Shown here: positions 24,017 through 32,983 of the stretch, piece by piece
Layout of the letters: each line of letters begins with the position of its first letter
Numbering within the stretch: position 1 is the stretch's first letter
Source of the DNA: Kurthia senegalensis
GTDB taxonomy: Bacteria; Bacillota; Bacilli; Bacillales_A; Planococcaceae
Direction: 5' to 3'
DNA: 47,250 nucleotides
NCBI RefSeq assembly: GCF_000285595.1
Contig: NZ_HE611069.1
Coordinates: 101,191-148,440 of the forward strand
Notes under the pieces: generated by a model
What the model was told of the DNA's origin: nothing
What the model saw: the letters and a program-made list of their open reading frames with translations, nothing else
The model's database searches: none
Position numbers and translations under genes: made by a program

Positions 24017-24781
24017 TTATTGCGATTGGAAGTACACGCAAATTTTACAACCGTCTTGTTCTTGTACTGGAATATTCATATCATACACGTCTTTTAAAGC
24101 CGTCGTATTAATAATTTCTGCCGTCGGACCATCTTTTACGAGACGTCCATCTTTCAGTGCGACAATGCGGTCTGAATACACAGAAGCGAAGTTAATATCA
24201 TGTAACACGATGACGACCGTTTTACCTAATTCATCTACGAGCTTGCGTAAAATTTTCATAATTTGAACAGAATGTTTCATGTCCAAATTGTTTAATGGTT
24301 CATCGAGTAAAATGTACTCTGTATCTTGTGCAATGACCATCGAAATAAACGCTCGTTGCTTCTGACCACCTGAAAGTTCATCTAAAAACTGATGCTGAAT
24401 GTCAACGAGATTCATATACACTAACGCTTCATCAATTTTCATGTCATCTTCTTCATTTAAACGACCGTGTGAGTACGGGTAACGTCCAAATGCGACGAGT
24501 TCACGCACCGTTAAACGCACGTTAATAAAGTTAGACTGACGTAAAATCGCGACGCGCTTCGCAAATTCTTTTGATTTTAAACTTTTCACATTCGTTTGAT
24601 CGAGTAAAACTTCTCCCGTATCGGCTTCTAGCAAGCGACTAACCATCGATAGTAGAGTTGATTTACCTGCACCATTTGGTCCGATGAACGATGTGATTTT
24701 TCCTGTTTCAATCGTAACGGAAACATCTTCCACTACTTTTTTCTTGCCAAAAAGTTTCGTAATACCTTTTATTTCAATCAT
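24017..24781 (-). CDS. yclP: Iron-siderophore ABC importer ATPase (YclP-like)
   Basis: A 254-residue ATPase of the FecE/BtuD family. Walker A is GPNGAGKST, the Q-loop is LRQSN, the signature is LSGGQKQR, Walker B is YILLDEP and the H-loop is VVIVLHDINFA. It powers siderophore uptake through the YclN/YclO pair. Its ATG overlaps the restored yclO stop codon by ATGA, a sign of translational coupling. It is followed by a separate yclQ promoter. Confidence 0.9.
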   Translation of the reverse strand: MIEIKGITKLFGKKKVVEDVSVTIETGKITSFIGPNGAGKSTLLSMVSRLLEADTGEVLLDQTNVKSLKSKEFAKRVAILRQSNFINVRLTVRELVAFGRYPYSHGRLNEEDDMKIDEALVYMNLVDIQHQFLDELSGGQKQRAFISMVIAQDTEYILLDEPLNNLDMKHSVQIMKILRKLVDELGKTVVIVLHDINFASVYSDRIVALKDGRLVKDGPTAEIINTTALKDVYDMNIPVQEQDGCKICVYFQSQ

Positions 24782-25753
24782 CTCGTTACCCCCTTACTTT
24801 GTTTCAACAATAAGTAAATGAAATAAATACCGCCGACAAAGTTGATGATGACGCTAATCGTCGTCGACAATTCAAATACGTGTAATACGAGGAATTGCCC
24901 CCCCGACGAGTGCGATAATACTAATTAAACTTGCACCGAGTATGAGGATAGAATGTTTGTACGTCACTAAAAATTGATACGCTAAGTTGGCAACAATTAA
25001 TCCTAAAAACGTAATAGGTCCAACGAGTGCCGTCGAAGTTGCTAATAAAATCGAAGCTAAAATTAAAACGTTCAAAACAATTTTGTCGTAATTCACACCT
25101 AAATTCATCGCATTGTCGCGACCTAAATTCATCACGTCTAAATCTTTCATCATAAAAGCGCCGTATATGAAGCAAGCAATTAAAATGACAGCTGAAATTA
25201 AAACGAGCTCAGACTTCACATTCGTGAAACTCGCAAACAATTTATTTTGTAAGCTTAAATACTCTACTGGATCAATTAATACTTGTAAGAAACTAACGAG
25301 ACTGCCGAGTAACGTACCGATAATCATTCCTGCTAAAAGCAGTAGGAAAATCGGATATTTATCCGCTCTAAACAAGAAGCGATACAAAAGTAAAGCGAAT
25401 AAAACCATAGCAACGATCGATGTCCCGAAGTTTAAATAACGGTCGACAACGAATGCCGATGCCGAACCTAAGAAGAAGAATATAACCGTTTGTACGACTT
25501 CATACATCGAATCTACACCGATCATAGACGGTGTTAAAATACGATTTCGTGTTACCGTTTGGAACATAACTGTCGCATACGCAATCGCAACGGCTGTAAT
25601 GACCATTGCGAGTACGCGGTCTACCCTTTTCGGAAAAGCATAACTAAAACTTCCTTGAATGTTATAAAATAAAAAGCCGACAATCGATAATGCCGCTAGT
25701 ATAAACAAACAAATTAACTTAATGCGATTCGCACGTTTCACATTACTTTGCAT
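24778..25753 (-). pseudogene. yclO: Iron-siderophore ABC permease (YclO-like), frameshifted at the C-terminus
   Basis: A FecCD-family permease with the usual many hydrophobic helices (SFSYAFPKRVDRVLAMV near the N-terminus; GPITFLGLIVANLAYQF in the conserved late segment). The raw frame stops early after ALVGGAIPRITRI. The break is at a C7 run (24898-24904; G7 on the coding strand); removing one base gives VGGQFLVLHVFELSTTISVI followed by a final membrane helix and a stop at 24778-24780 that overlaps the yclP start as ATGA. That gives 324 residues, a normal length. Since the coupling to yclP is kept, I think the indel is an assembly error. The ORF overlaps the end of yclN by 11 bp. Confidence 0.87.
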
Positions 25754-26723
25754 ACGCTTTCCCCCTAAACAACATCACTAAGAAGATGGCGCTACCAATA
25801 ACCGCAACTGTCGTATTGACAGGGATTTCATACGGTGCAACGATGAGACGACTGAAAATATCGCATACGAGTAAAAATACGACACCGAGCGCTACCGTAT
25901 GTGGAATCGTCTTGCGCAAATTGTCTCCTAAATAAAGTGAAACGATATTTGGAATAATCAAACCTAAAAATGGAATGACACCGACCGTCAAAATAACCGT
26001 CGTTGAAATAATTGCGACGAGGACAAGTCCAATATTCAATACCGACTTGTAACTCAAGCCTAAGTTTTTAGCAAACTCTTCGCCCATACCCGCAACCATA
26101 AATTTGTTCGCAAACAAATATGCGAGAATAATCGCAGGAACTGCGACGTATAAAAGCTCATAACGCCCCGCAACGACAAGTGTGAAACTTCCTAAGAAAA
26201 AGGCTCCGACATTTTGTAAAATATCTGCCTCGTATCCGAGAAATGTCGTAATCGACGATAAAATATTCCCGAACATAATCCCTACGAGCGGAACAAAAAT
26301 AGCGTCTTTAAATTTAATGCGGTCGAGTAATTTCATGAAAATAAACGTGCCGATTAACGCAAATGCAAAACCAAACATAATTTTTTGCATGTATGTAACG
26401 TTCGTGAAAAAAATCATCGATAAGACAATTCCTAACTTGGCCGCATCTAATGTTCCTGCAGTCGTTGGTGACACGAACTTATTTCGGCTCAATGCTTGCA
26501 TAATTAATCCGGCAATACTCATGCCCGCTCCGGCTAATATAATCGCCATTAAACGTGGAAGACGACTAATTAAAAAGATTTGCACTTCATCCGATTGCCA
26601 GTCCAATAAATCCGACGGCTTAATATCAATTGCCCCTACAAAAAGAGAAACAAAAGATAGGACGACTGCCGCAACAATCAACATCCATAACTTCATCCAG
26701 CTTGCCCTCTTTTTCTTCATCAT
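25743..26723 (-). CDS. yclN: Iron-siderophore ABC permease (YclN-like)
   Basis: A 326-residue FecCD-family permease and first gene of the Fur-controlled operon. It has a first helix MLIVAAVVLSFVSLFVGAID, the conserved RLPRLMAIILAGAGMSIAGLIMQALSRNKF stretch (about residue 53) and GVIPFLGLIIPNIVSLYLGDN (about 247), which couples to the ATPase. With YclO it forms the transmembrane channel. Start choice is unsure: the ATG at 26723 has a weak site, whereas AAGAGGG precedes an internal ATG nine codons later. Confidence 0.88.
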   Translation of the reverse strand: MMKKKRASWMKLWMLIVAAVVLSFVSLFVGAIDIKPSDLLDWQSDEVQIFLISRLPRLMAIILAGAGMSIAGLIMQALSRNKFVSPTTAGTLDAAKLGIVLSMIFFTNVTYMQKIMFGFAFALIGTFIFMKLLDRIKFKDAIFVPLVGIMFGNILSSITTFLGYEADILQNVGAFFLGSFTLVVAGRYELLYVAVPAIILAYLFANKFMVAGMGEEFAKNLGLSYKSVLNIGLVLVAIISTTVILTVGVIPFLGLIIPNIVSLYLGDNLRKTIPHTVALGVVFLLVCDIFSRLIVAPYEIPVNTTVAVIGSAIFLVMLFRGKAYAK

Positions 26724-26742
26724 ATTTCGATTTTCACTTTAA

Positions 26743-26757
26743 TGAAAATCGTTCTCA
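26743..26757. promoter_or_regulatory. Fur box upstream of yclN
   Basis: TGAAAATCGTTCTCA matches the 7-1-7 Fur consensus (TGATAAT-N-ATTATCA) at 11 of 14 positions. It overlaps a perfect inverted repeat, CGATTTTCA - 6 bp - TGAAAATCG (26728-26751), so two Fur dimers may bind. Confidence 0.7.
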
Positions 26758-26771
26758 TTTATATCATTACT

Positions 26772-26800
26772 ATCATAGCATCTTCACATTTAAAAACCAA
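26772..26800 (-). promoter_or_regulatory. Sigma-A promoter of yclNOP
   Basis: TTGGTT (26795-26800), 17-bp spacer, TATGAT (26772-26777) on the minus strand; the start site would lie near 26765, just ahead of the Fur box, so Fur would block elongation or initiation. Confidence 0.6.
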
Positions 26801-26919
26801 TATAACTCAGAAAAACGTAATATAAAATGTGACTATTCGCATTATTTCTGACATATTTCATCCAAATAATCGCATAACTAACTTGAAAGATTTCCCATAT
26901 TCATAAACTAAATCAACAA

Positions 26920-26950
26920 AAAAAGCCTATACATTCGCATAGACTTTTTC
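26920..26950 (-). terminator. Terminator of metQ
   Basis: AAAAGTCTATGCG.. pairs with ..TGTATAGGCTTTTTTT on the minus strand (two mismatches), just after the metQ stop. Confidence 0.65.
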
Positions 26951-26957
26951 GTATAAA

Positions 26958-27770
26958 TTAAAAGGCAGGAATCGATGTTTCCTTGAAATTTTTCTCTAAG
27001 TATTCACGAACTTCATCGCTCGTTAATGCTTTTTTCAGCTTTTGAATCGCTTCATTATTTTCATCTTCTTTATTCGTTACGAGTTGAATCGCATAGTCAT
27101 TCCCTGGTAACTCTTGAAGAAGTGCATCTTTACTCGGTTTTAAGCCAAGTGGTGAAGCGTAAGCTGGATACAATGTCACCGCATCTACTTCATCATACGC
27201 ACGTGCTAACATTAATAAATCGACCTCTTTAAATTGGATGTCTTTTTTATTTTCTGTAATGTCATCGTACGTGTAATACGTTCCTTTTTTCTCTCCTAAT
27301 TGAATCACTTTATTTTGTGATAACAGTTGAAGAGAACGATCAATATTCGATGCATCATTTGCAATCGCTAGCGTCGCACCTTTCGGAAGGTCTTCCCAGC
27401 TATCATATTTTTTTGAATAGACGCTGAAGTTCGGATAATAAATTTTTTGAACAGCGACTAAATCTGCGCCGTTCGCTTTATTAAATTCTTTCATGAAAAA
27501 TTGATGTTGGAATAAGTTCGCGTCCACTTCATGTGCCGCAAGTGCTGTATTCGGTTGAACGTTATCGCCTAAAATGACGATATCTAAATCAATGCCTTCT
27601 TTTTTCAATAACGGTTTAGCTACTTCTAAAATGTCTGTCATCGGTGGAATCAATGATGCCACTTTCAACGTTTCATTGCCTGCTTTCTCTTTCGTCTCTG
27701 ATGATTTTTCTTCATTTCCACAAGCAGCTAACAATACTACAGTAAACAACATGAATAATAATTTTTTCAA
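26958..27770 (-). CDS. metQ: Methionine-binding lipoprotein of an ABC importer
   Basis: A 270-residue NlpA/MetQ lipoprotein (lipobox LLAAC, Cys17). The NlpA pattern is clear: LKVASLIPPMTDILEVAKPLLKKEG, AAHEVDANLFQHQFFMKEFN, and VDLLMLARAYDEVDAVTLYPAY. It binds D- or L-methionine outside the membrane and delivers it to MetNI. Third gene of the metN-metI-metQ set and likely co-transcribed, as metI ends only 10 bp upstream. Confidence 0.88.
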   Translation of the reverse strand: MKKLLFMLFTVVLLAACGNEEKSSETKEKAGNETLKVASLIPPMTDILEVAKPLLKKEGIDLDIVILGDNVQPNTALAAHEVDANLFQHQFFMKEFNKANGADLVAVQKIYYPNFSVYSKKYDSWEDLPKGATLAIANDASNIDRSLQLLSQNKVIQLGEKKGTYYTYDDITENKKDIQFKEVDLLMLARAYDEVDAVTLYPAYASPLGLKPSKDALLQELPGNDYAIQLVTNKEDENNEAIQKLKKALTSDEVREYLEKNFKETSIPAF

Positions 27771-27780
27771 GTGAATGCCC

Positions 27781-28443
27781 CTATCGTTTGTCTAGTTTTC
27801 TCGCGACGGTCGTACCGATAATTTGAATGATTTGCACGAGGATAATCATAATAATAATGACGTAAAGCATTAAATCTACCATGAACTGTTGGTAACCGTA
27901 ACGAACCGCAAAATCCCCGATTCCTCCGCCACCAACGACGCCCATAATCGTTGAATACGAAATGAAGCTGACGATCGATGTCGTCAATCCGAGAATTAAT
28001 CCCGAACGTGCTTCGACGAATAAAAATTTAAAAATAATATCTTTCGTCGAGGCACCCATCGAAATGGCCGCTTCAATAACACCTTTTGGTACTTCTAATA
28101 ACGACTGTTCGACGAAACGAGCGTAGTGTGCAAACGCAATAATCGCAAGTGGCACACACGCTGCCGCCGTCCCAATCGCTGTTCCGACAACGATTCGTGT
28201 AAACGGAATTAAGAAAATAACGAGTAGTAAGAACGGGAAAGAACGAATAATATTCACGAGTAAGTTTAAGACGTTGTACACGACTTTATTTTCAAGCAGC
28301 TTCCCTTTACTCGTTAAATATAAAAACGTCCCGACTGGTAAACCAATAATAACCGCAGACAGTACGGAAATACCGAGCATAATCCCCGTCTGCATAATCG
28401 AGCGAATAATCTCTTGCTCGTATTGCACTAAAATATCTGGCAT
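27781..28443 (-). CDS. metI: Methionine ABC importer permease
   Basis: A 220-residue MetI permease with five helices. The coupling (EAA) loop is EVPKGVIEAAISMGASTKDIIFKFLFVEARSGLILGLT, close to the family pattern. GTAIGTAAACVPLAIIAFAHYARFVEQSLL and GVVGGGGIGDFAVRYGYQ are also characteristic. It starts directly after the metN stop (TTTAAATG), so translation is coupled. Confidence 0.9.
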   Translation of the reverse strand: MPDILVQYEQEIIRSIMQTGIMLGISVLSAVIIGLPVGTFLYLTSKGKLLENKVVYNVLNLLVNIIRSFPFLLLVIFLIPFTRIVVGTAIGTAAACVPLAIIAFAHYARFVEQSLLEVPKGVIEAAISMGASTKDIIFKFLFVEARSGLILGLTTSIVSFISYSTIMGVVGGGGIGDFAVRYGYQQFMVDLMLYVIIIMIILVQIIQIIGTTVARKLDKR

Positions 28444-29181
28444 TTAAACACCCTCCCGCAGTAGTTCATCTACGAATGTTTGCGGATGGTCTTCAATAGA
28501 CGCGATGCCGAGCGGTTCAATCGGAACAATTTTATAAATTTCTCCTTTTGATACGACGCAAACGCGATGACAAATGCGCTTAATCACGTCCATCTCATGA
28601 CTAACGATCGCAATCGTCACGCCGAGACGCTCGTTAATTTGTTGAAGTACTTGTAAAATTTCTGCCGTCGTCTTCGGGTCAAGAGAAGACGTCGGTTCAT
28701 CACATAGTAAAATCTTCGGCTCGTTCACGAGCGCACGCGCAATCGCCACACGCTGCTTCTGTCCACCACTTAGCTGTGCGGGATACTTCCGGTGCATTTC
28801 TTCTAGCCCTACAAATCGCAAGCACTCTAGTACGCGCTCTTTTCGCTTCGACTTCGGATAATGTGCTAACACGAGTGCTAGCTCGACATTATCGTACACC
28901 GTTTTGTTTGCGACTAAATTAAAATGCTGAAAGATCATCCCAATCGACTTTCGTGCTTCTCGTAATTCACGTGCCGTACTCGACGCTAAATTTCGCCCGT
29001 CGACGATTACTTCACCGCTCGTCGGTTTTTCAAGACAGTTCATCATACGCAGAATCGTCGATTTTCCCGCACCACTTTGCCCGATCAATCCAAAAATCTC
29101 ACCCGACTCAATCGTTAATGTCACATCATTCACAACGAGTTGCTGCTCATAACGCTTCGTCACATTATGTAATTCAAGCAT
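28444..29181 (-). CDS. metN: Methionine ABC importer ATPase lacking the NIL regulatory domain
   Basis: A 245-residue ATPase: Walker A GQSGAGKST, signature LSGGQKQR, Walker B ILLCDEPTSSLDP, H-loop IAIVSHEMD. The start is the ATG at 29181 behind GGGAGGGTTGGC; the longer frame to 29220 lacks a site. Normal MetN has about 340 residues, of which the last 80-90 form the NIL/ACT-like domain that senses cytosolic methionine and shuts transport. Here the protein ends after FVDELLREGV and metI starts on the next base, leaving no room for that domain, so this is a genuine short form and not a frameshift. No S-box leader is seen before the gene. Confidence 0.85.
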   Translation of the reverse strand: MLELHNVTKRYEQQLVVNDVTLTIESGEIFGLIGQSGAGKSTILRMMNCLEKPTSGEVIVDGRNLASSTARELREARKSIGMIFQHFNLVANKTVYDNVELALVLAHYPKSKRKERVLECLRFVGLEEMHRKYPAQLSGGQKQRVAIARALVNEPKILLCDEPTSSLDPKTTAEILQVLQQINERLGVTIAIVSHEMDVIKRICHRVCVVSKGEIYKIVPIEPLGIASIEDHPQTFVDELLREGV

Positions 29182-29316
29182 GCCAACCCTCCCAAAAACA
29201 GTAATTGTCATAACGACCATTAGTTTACTTTAAAAAAGCGTAATTGAGAAGATGCTGTTTGGCTTAAAGCGATAAAAACTCAAGTATTCTATACATTTTT
29301 AAGTATTAAATAGCTT

Positions 29317-29827
29317 TTATCCTAAATGATACAGTACCTTCCATCGCTCGTTAATGTCCTCTTGCTGTTGCCACTCGAAAAAATACGGCTGTTGCCATTT
29401 TTGCGTCGCAATCGCTTGTTTACTCGTCGGTTCATCCCAACTCGCATACACTCGCATTGCCATCTTACCTTTTTTCTCCGCTGTCCGAAGAATCCCTTTT
29501 TTCGCTAATACGTCTTTCGGAAAAACAAATTGGCCGTATACGTCATTATTTTTGAAGACGACAATCACGTAATAATCTACCGCTTCTTCTTCCGAGAAAG
29601 CTTCATTTTGATCGTCTTTATTTTTTTGTCACATCGCTACGAACTGTCCTATTTTCTTCGGTGTCACATGCGCGACCCTCAAACGAATCCGCTTTCCGTT
29701 TAAAGTGAAAATCCCCCCCTGCGTACTTCGCATTTTGCTGCTCTTCTTGAGCGTCCGTTACGACCAATCCACTCGGTTCGTATACCGTTTGCTGCAACCA
29801 GCGCAAAACGTGCTGAAACTCCTTCAT
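29317..29827 (-). pseudogene. mepB: MepB-family protein, broken by a frameshift and a stop
   Basis: MepB-like proteins (about 160 residues, function unknown, often near MepA drug exporters) have the ending YGQFVFPKDVLAKKGIL...KGKMAMRVYASWDEPTSKQA...QQPYFFEW, seen here in 29317-29568. The N-terminal part starts at 29827 behind AGGAGGG (MKEFQHVLRWLQQTV). Two lesions separate them: a G7 run (29713-29719 as C7) that needs one base removed to restore GGIFTLNGKRIRLRVAHVTP, and a TGA at the position of a conserved Trp (FVAM-stop-QKNKDD). Corrected, the product has 169 residues. The in-frame stop makes a real pseudogene more likely than an assembly error alone. Confidence 0.8.
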
Positions 29828-29977
29828 TATCATCCCTCCTATTCGTATAACTATCTTCATTCAGTTACCCTTACTTTCGTAGAAGTAGACGATGAATGTT
29901 CATTTTATAACTAAATAAATTACTAACAGTTTTCTTTTTTATTATTTACTTAGTTCTCAAAATGATTTTACAAGACA

Positions 29978-30017
29978 AAAAACCCGCACATCTCAATTGA
30001 AATGTGCGGGTTTTATA
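29978..30017. terminator. Terminator hairpin before the Mrr-like fragment
   Basis: AAAACCCGCACATCTCA / TGAAATGTGCGGGTTTT stem with flanking A and T runs on either strand. Confidence 0.7.
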
Positions 30018-30130
30018 TTGGACGGTTTCTTTCTTTGTGAACCATTGTACAATTTTTATAAAAAGATTGATCATAATCTGTGATTCAATCTTCAGCAAAA
30101 TCGCTTAATTTTTTTAAGAATATATGTAAG

Positions 30131-30334
30131 TTATTCTGCCATGAAAACACCCTTATATGGAGTTCTCATAACATTAACCCATTGTTCTAGTGTTTCCCTA
30201 TTTGCTTGAGGAATAGGATAATTTCTTGCTGTACATACCTTTTCAGCACCCGGAGACAGGGAACTTATTGTAACGATAAGTCCAGATTCTGCACCGTACT
30301 CTTGAATATCCGCCCAAAGAGATTTTACCACCAT
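30131..30334 (-). pseudogene. C-terminal remnant of an Mrr-like restriction endonuclease domain protein
   Basis: A 67-residue frame: GAESGLIVTISSLSPGAEKVCTARNYPIPQANRETLEQWVNVMR resembles the last part of an Mrr-type restriction endonuclease catalytic domain (GxxVTTSxFSPGAxxxA pattern). The upstream catalytic core (D..ExK) is absent and no ribosome-binding site is seen before the first ATG, so I treat it as a fragment at the edge of an accessory island. Other readings are possible because it is short. Confidence 0.45.
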
Positions 30335-30417
30335 CTTTTCAATTTTTGTTTTATACCTCTTACAATGTTAGCTTTATAGCAGCTTAAACATGGCACGAGT
30401 AAATTGCATGTATATTA

Positions 30418-30462
30418 AATGCCCTCGAACGTTCGTAGGAACAAATCGAGGGTCTTTTTATC
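30418..30462 (+). terminator. Terminator-like hairpin, plus orientation
   Basis: CCCTCGA ... TCGAGGG around an 18-base loop followed by TCTTTTT on the plus strand; no plus-strand gene remains upstream of it, so it may be a relic of the rearranged island. Confidence 0.5.
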
Positions 30463-30553
30463 AATCTTCCCATTTTCTGGAACATATTAGTATGTCGGCT
30501 AAATTTTGCTTATAATAAATTTTTCTTTAATTCCTATTTGAAAATTACATCTA

Positions 30554-32983
30554 TTAACCTTGATAATGGATTCTTTCAACCAAAGTTGCTTTTTTCAGAT
30601 TATGACTTAAAACAAAAGATAGTACAATCTGCAAGAAACTAACCACCAAAATCATCGCCAGAATAGGTATAAATGGAATATGGTAAACATTCATTCCAAA
30701 TACGCCATTCACCTTCGCATAAGAAAAGAGTAGATATCCAATCGGTAATCCTACAACAAGAGAGACGAATATTGTTCCTAGTGTGAAAATCAAGCCTTGC
30801 AGCTGCAAGCTAATATTTAATTGCTTGTTCGTCATTCCAACAGCTTGCAATACGCCATATTCTTGTCTTTTTGTTATGATATTTATAATCATTGTATTGG
30901 CAAGATTCATAAATCCAATCAAGCCTGCAATTGCCATAAATAAATAACTTCCCAACTTCATCATGGTACTTGCGAATTCAGCTGTCTGCAATTCATCATG
31001 GTAAGTTTTAAACTTGACATAAGATGTATCTTCAATTAGGTTTCTTACATTTTGCTCCACCGAAGCTACATCGCCTTCGTCCGTATCGATCCAGATATAG
31101 CCATAGGATACCCCTTCTGGCTGCATCGCTTGATAGACCTCCTCTGGGATGACAAGATAGGTATCCGCACTTGTAAATGCACCAGCAATATTTCCTTTAT
31201 AAGTAAATTCTTCTGTCCCATTATCTAATTCAAAAGTTATCGGATCATTCAATGAATAGCCATCTGGCGCCATCCACATAGACCAACCGAAGAAAACATC
31301 TCCATTTCTTACAGCCTCGTTATAATCCATTGGGCCAAGGTCGCCTTCATATCGCATCTTTTCAAAATCTTCTTTATTCACAATCGAGACGACCTGCTTT
31401 GAACCATTTATTTTTGCAACAGCAATTTCTCTCGTTAGCACTTTATTAACGCCTGGTATACGCTCAATTTCTGCAATAAGTGTGTCATTCAATGGATTCT
31501 TTTTAAGAATCGAATCCAGATTATTTTCTGGATAAGCTTCATCCCACTCATAAGAATAATCAAGCTTCAATTCAAATTGCCCGTGATTCATGCCTTTTCT
31601 TGCTTCGTATTCCGTATCGATATTTCCTACAAAGTTTGCGATAATCACAAATAATACACAAGAAAGACCCATTGTAAGAATCGTTCCGATTGTTCTTTTC
31701 TTATTACCAACTACATTTGCCATTGCCAAAGAGAATACAGATATATTTTTTTGGCCTTTCCGCATTCCATGGTTCTTTTTTGTTGAGTTTTCCAAATATC
31801 GTGTTGCTTCAATAGGCGATATTTTCGAGACAATTTTCATCGGCTTTCGAAGTGCTAATATCACTGTTAGCAATGAAATCAAAATACTAACTAGCATCAA
31901 TGTGGCTGAAAATAATGGTACCTGACTATTTGGTATTCCAATAGATGCCATATTCCCTTGTTCGATTAACCAACCAAAGCTTACTTTTGCCATAAAAAAT
32001 CCAAGAACCCATCCAATAGGTATTGAAAGCACTGAAAGAATCATACCTTCTCGAAAAATCAACTGTTTCATCTGCTTTTTTGTTGCACCTAAGGCTTTGA
32101 TTTTTCCGTATTCTTGTATCTTTTGAGCGATACCCACTTGAAAAATATTATAGATAACAACAACCGAAAACAGTACAATCCCTAAGATTAGAATGCCACA
32201 TACCGCAATCATTTCATAGCTCGGCTCTAGTGTCCAAGACAAGAAATAATCATTTACAATCAGGTTTTTGCTATCAATTCCGGAAGAATCCGCAATGTTC
32301 GTAAGCACTGAATCAATGTTATTCATAGAAACATGGACAGAATCATTCAATGTAAAATAGACATTGTATGCTCGCTCGTCTTCTGCAAATTGACTATCAT
32401 AAAAATCGGAAGAAGTGAATACTATATAGGAAGACTTAGCTTTATATTCCTCTCGATCAAATAGAATGCCACTAACTACAAAATCTTGCTTACTATATTC
32501 CTCGTTCATTCCAGAACGATATTCAAGACGAATACTATCTCCAATTTTCACATGCTCATAGCCCTGCGACTTAAAGAAAGCTTTACTTGCAGCAATATCC
32601 CGTGAACTCTTTGGATAGGATCCTTCCGAAAGTAAATATTCTTGATTGTAAGGTAGCATTTCTCGGACATGCTCGTCTGCACTAACAAATGCGCCTTTCT
32701 CATTCCCTTTTAAGATACCGGCTGTAGACATCAGCCCGACCGTATCTATTTCAGCTCTTCGTTCGATTTCCTGTAACTGCGTATCATCTACAGATAAGAA
32801 CAGTCCATAATTGCTTCCATATCTGTCCGCTGCATTTTCTTTTTGTAGGTTAATAACGCCATTTCCAATAGTGCTGATAATAGTAAGTAGCATTGTCGTT
32901 AAACAAATAGCAAATATGATAAGGATACTTCTCGTTTTATTCTGCTTGTTATTGTTGAATGCGATTTTAGTAATTGTATTCAT
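30554..32983 (-). CDS. FtsX-like ABC permease (MacB/BceB-like), antimicrobial-peptide type
   Basis: An 809-residue permease with two FtsX-like units. Helix 1 (SILIIFAICLTTMLLTII) is followed by a large external domain (about 40-255) and a three-helix FtsX block (EMIAVCGILILGIVLFSVVVIYNIFQ...; KIKALGATKKQM; ILISLLTVILALRKPMKI). A second helix (GTILTMGLSCVLFVIIANFV), second external domain and second FtsX block (QEYGVLQAVGMTNKQLN) follow. The motif GALGATKKQM / AVGMTNKQ is the coupling element for the ATPase. It forms a transporter with the ATPase encoded just upstream, whose stop overlaps its ATG (ATGA). Such pairs often remove lantibiotics or other peptides from the membrane. Terminal codons and length suggest it is intact. 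Confidence 0.85.
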   Translation of the reverse strand: MNTITKIAFNNNKQNKTRSILIIFAICLTTMLLTIISTIGNGVINLQKENAADRYGSNYGLFLSVDDTQLQEIERRAEIDTVGLMSTAGILKGNEKGAFVSADEHVREMLPYNQEYLLSEGSYPKSSRDIAASKAFFKSQGYEHVKIGDSIRLEYRSGMNEEYSKQDFVVSGILFDREEYKAKSSYIVFTSSDFYDSQFAEDERAYNVYFTLNDSVHVSMNNIDSVLTNIADSSGIDSKNLIVNDYFLSWTLEPSYEMIAVCGILILGIVLFSVVVIYNIFQVGIAQKIQEYGKIKALGATKKQMKQLIFREGMILSVLSIPIGWVLGFFMAKVSFGWLIEQGNMASIGIPNSQVPLFSATLMLVSILISLLTVILALRKPMKIVSKISPIEATRYLENSTKKNHGMRKGQKNISVFSLAMANVVGNKKRTIGTILTMGLSCVLFVIIANFVGNIDTEYEARKGMNHGQFELKLDYSYEWDEAYPENNLDSILKKNPLNDTLIAEIERIPGVNKVLTREIAVAKINGSKQVVSIVNKEDFEKMRYEGDLGPMDYNEAVRNGDVFFGWSMWMAPDGYSLNDPITFELDNGTEEFTYKGNIAGAFTSADTYLVIPEEVYQAMQPEGVSYGYIWIDTDEGDVASVEQNVRNLIEDTSYVKFKTYHDELQTAEFASTMMKLGSYLFMAIAGLIGFMNLANTMIINIITKRQEYGVLQAVGMTNKQLNISLQLQGLIFTLGTIFVSLVVGLPIGYLLFSYAKVNGVFGMNVYHIPFIPILAMILVVSFLQIVLSFVLSHNLKKATLVERIHYQG

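Noticed and set aside
24921-25439. Frames overlapping yclO on both strands
   Set aside because: Shadows of the permease gene; the true frame is restored by one base at the C7 run.
29182-29316. Possible SAM (S-box) riboswitch upstream of metN
   Set aside because: The leader is only about 135 bp, and I find none of the conserved S-box blocks nor a terminator.
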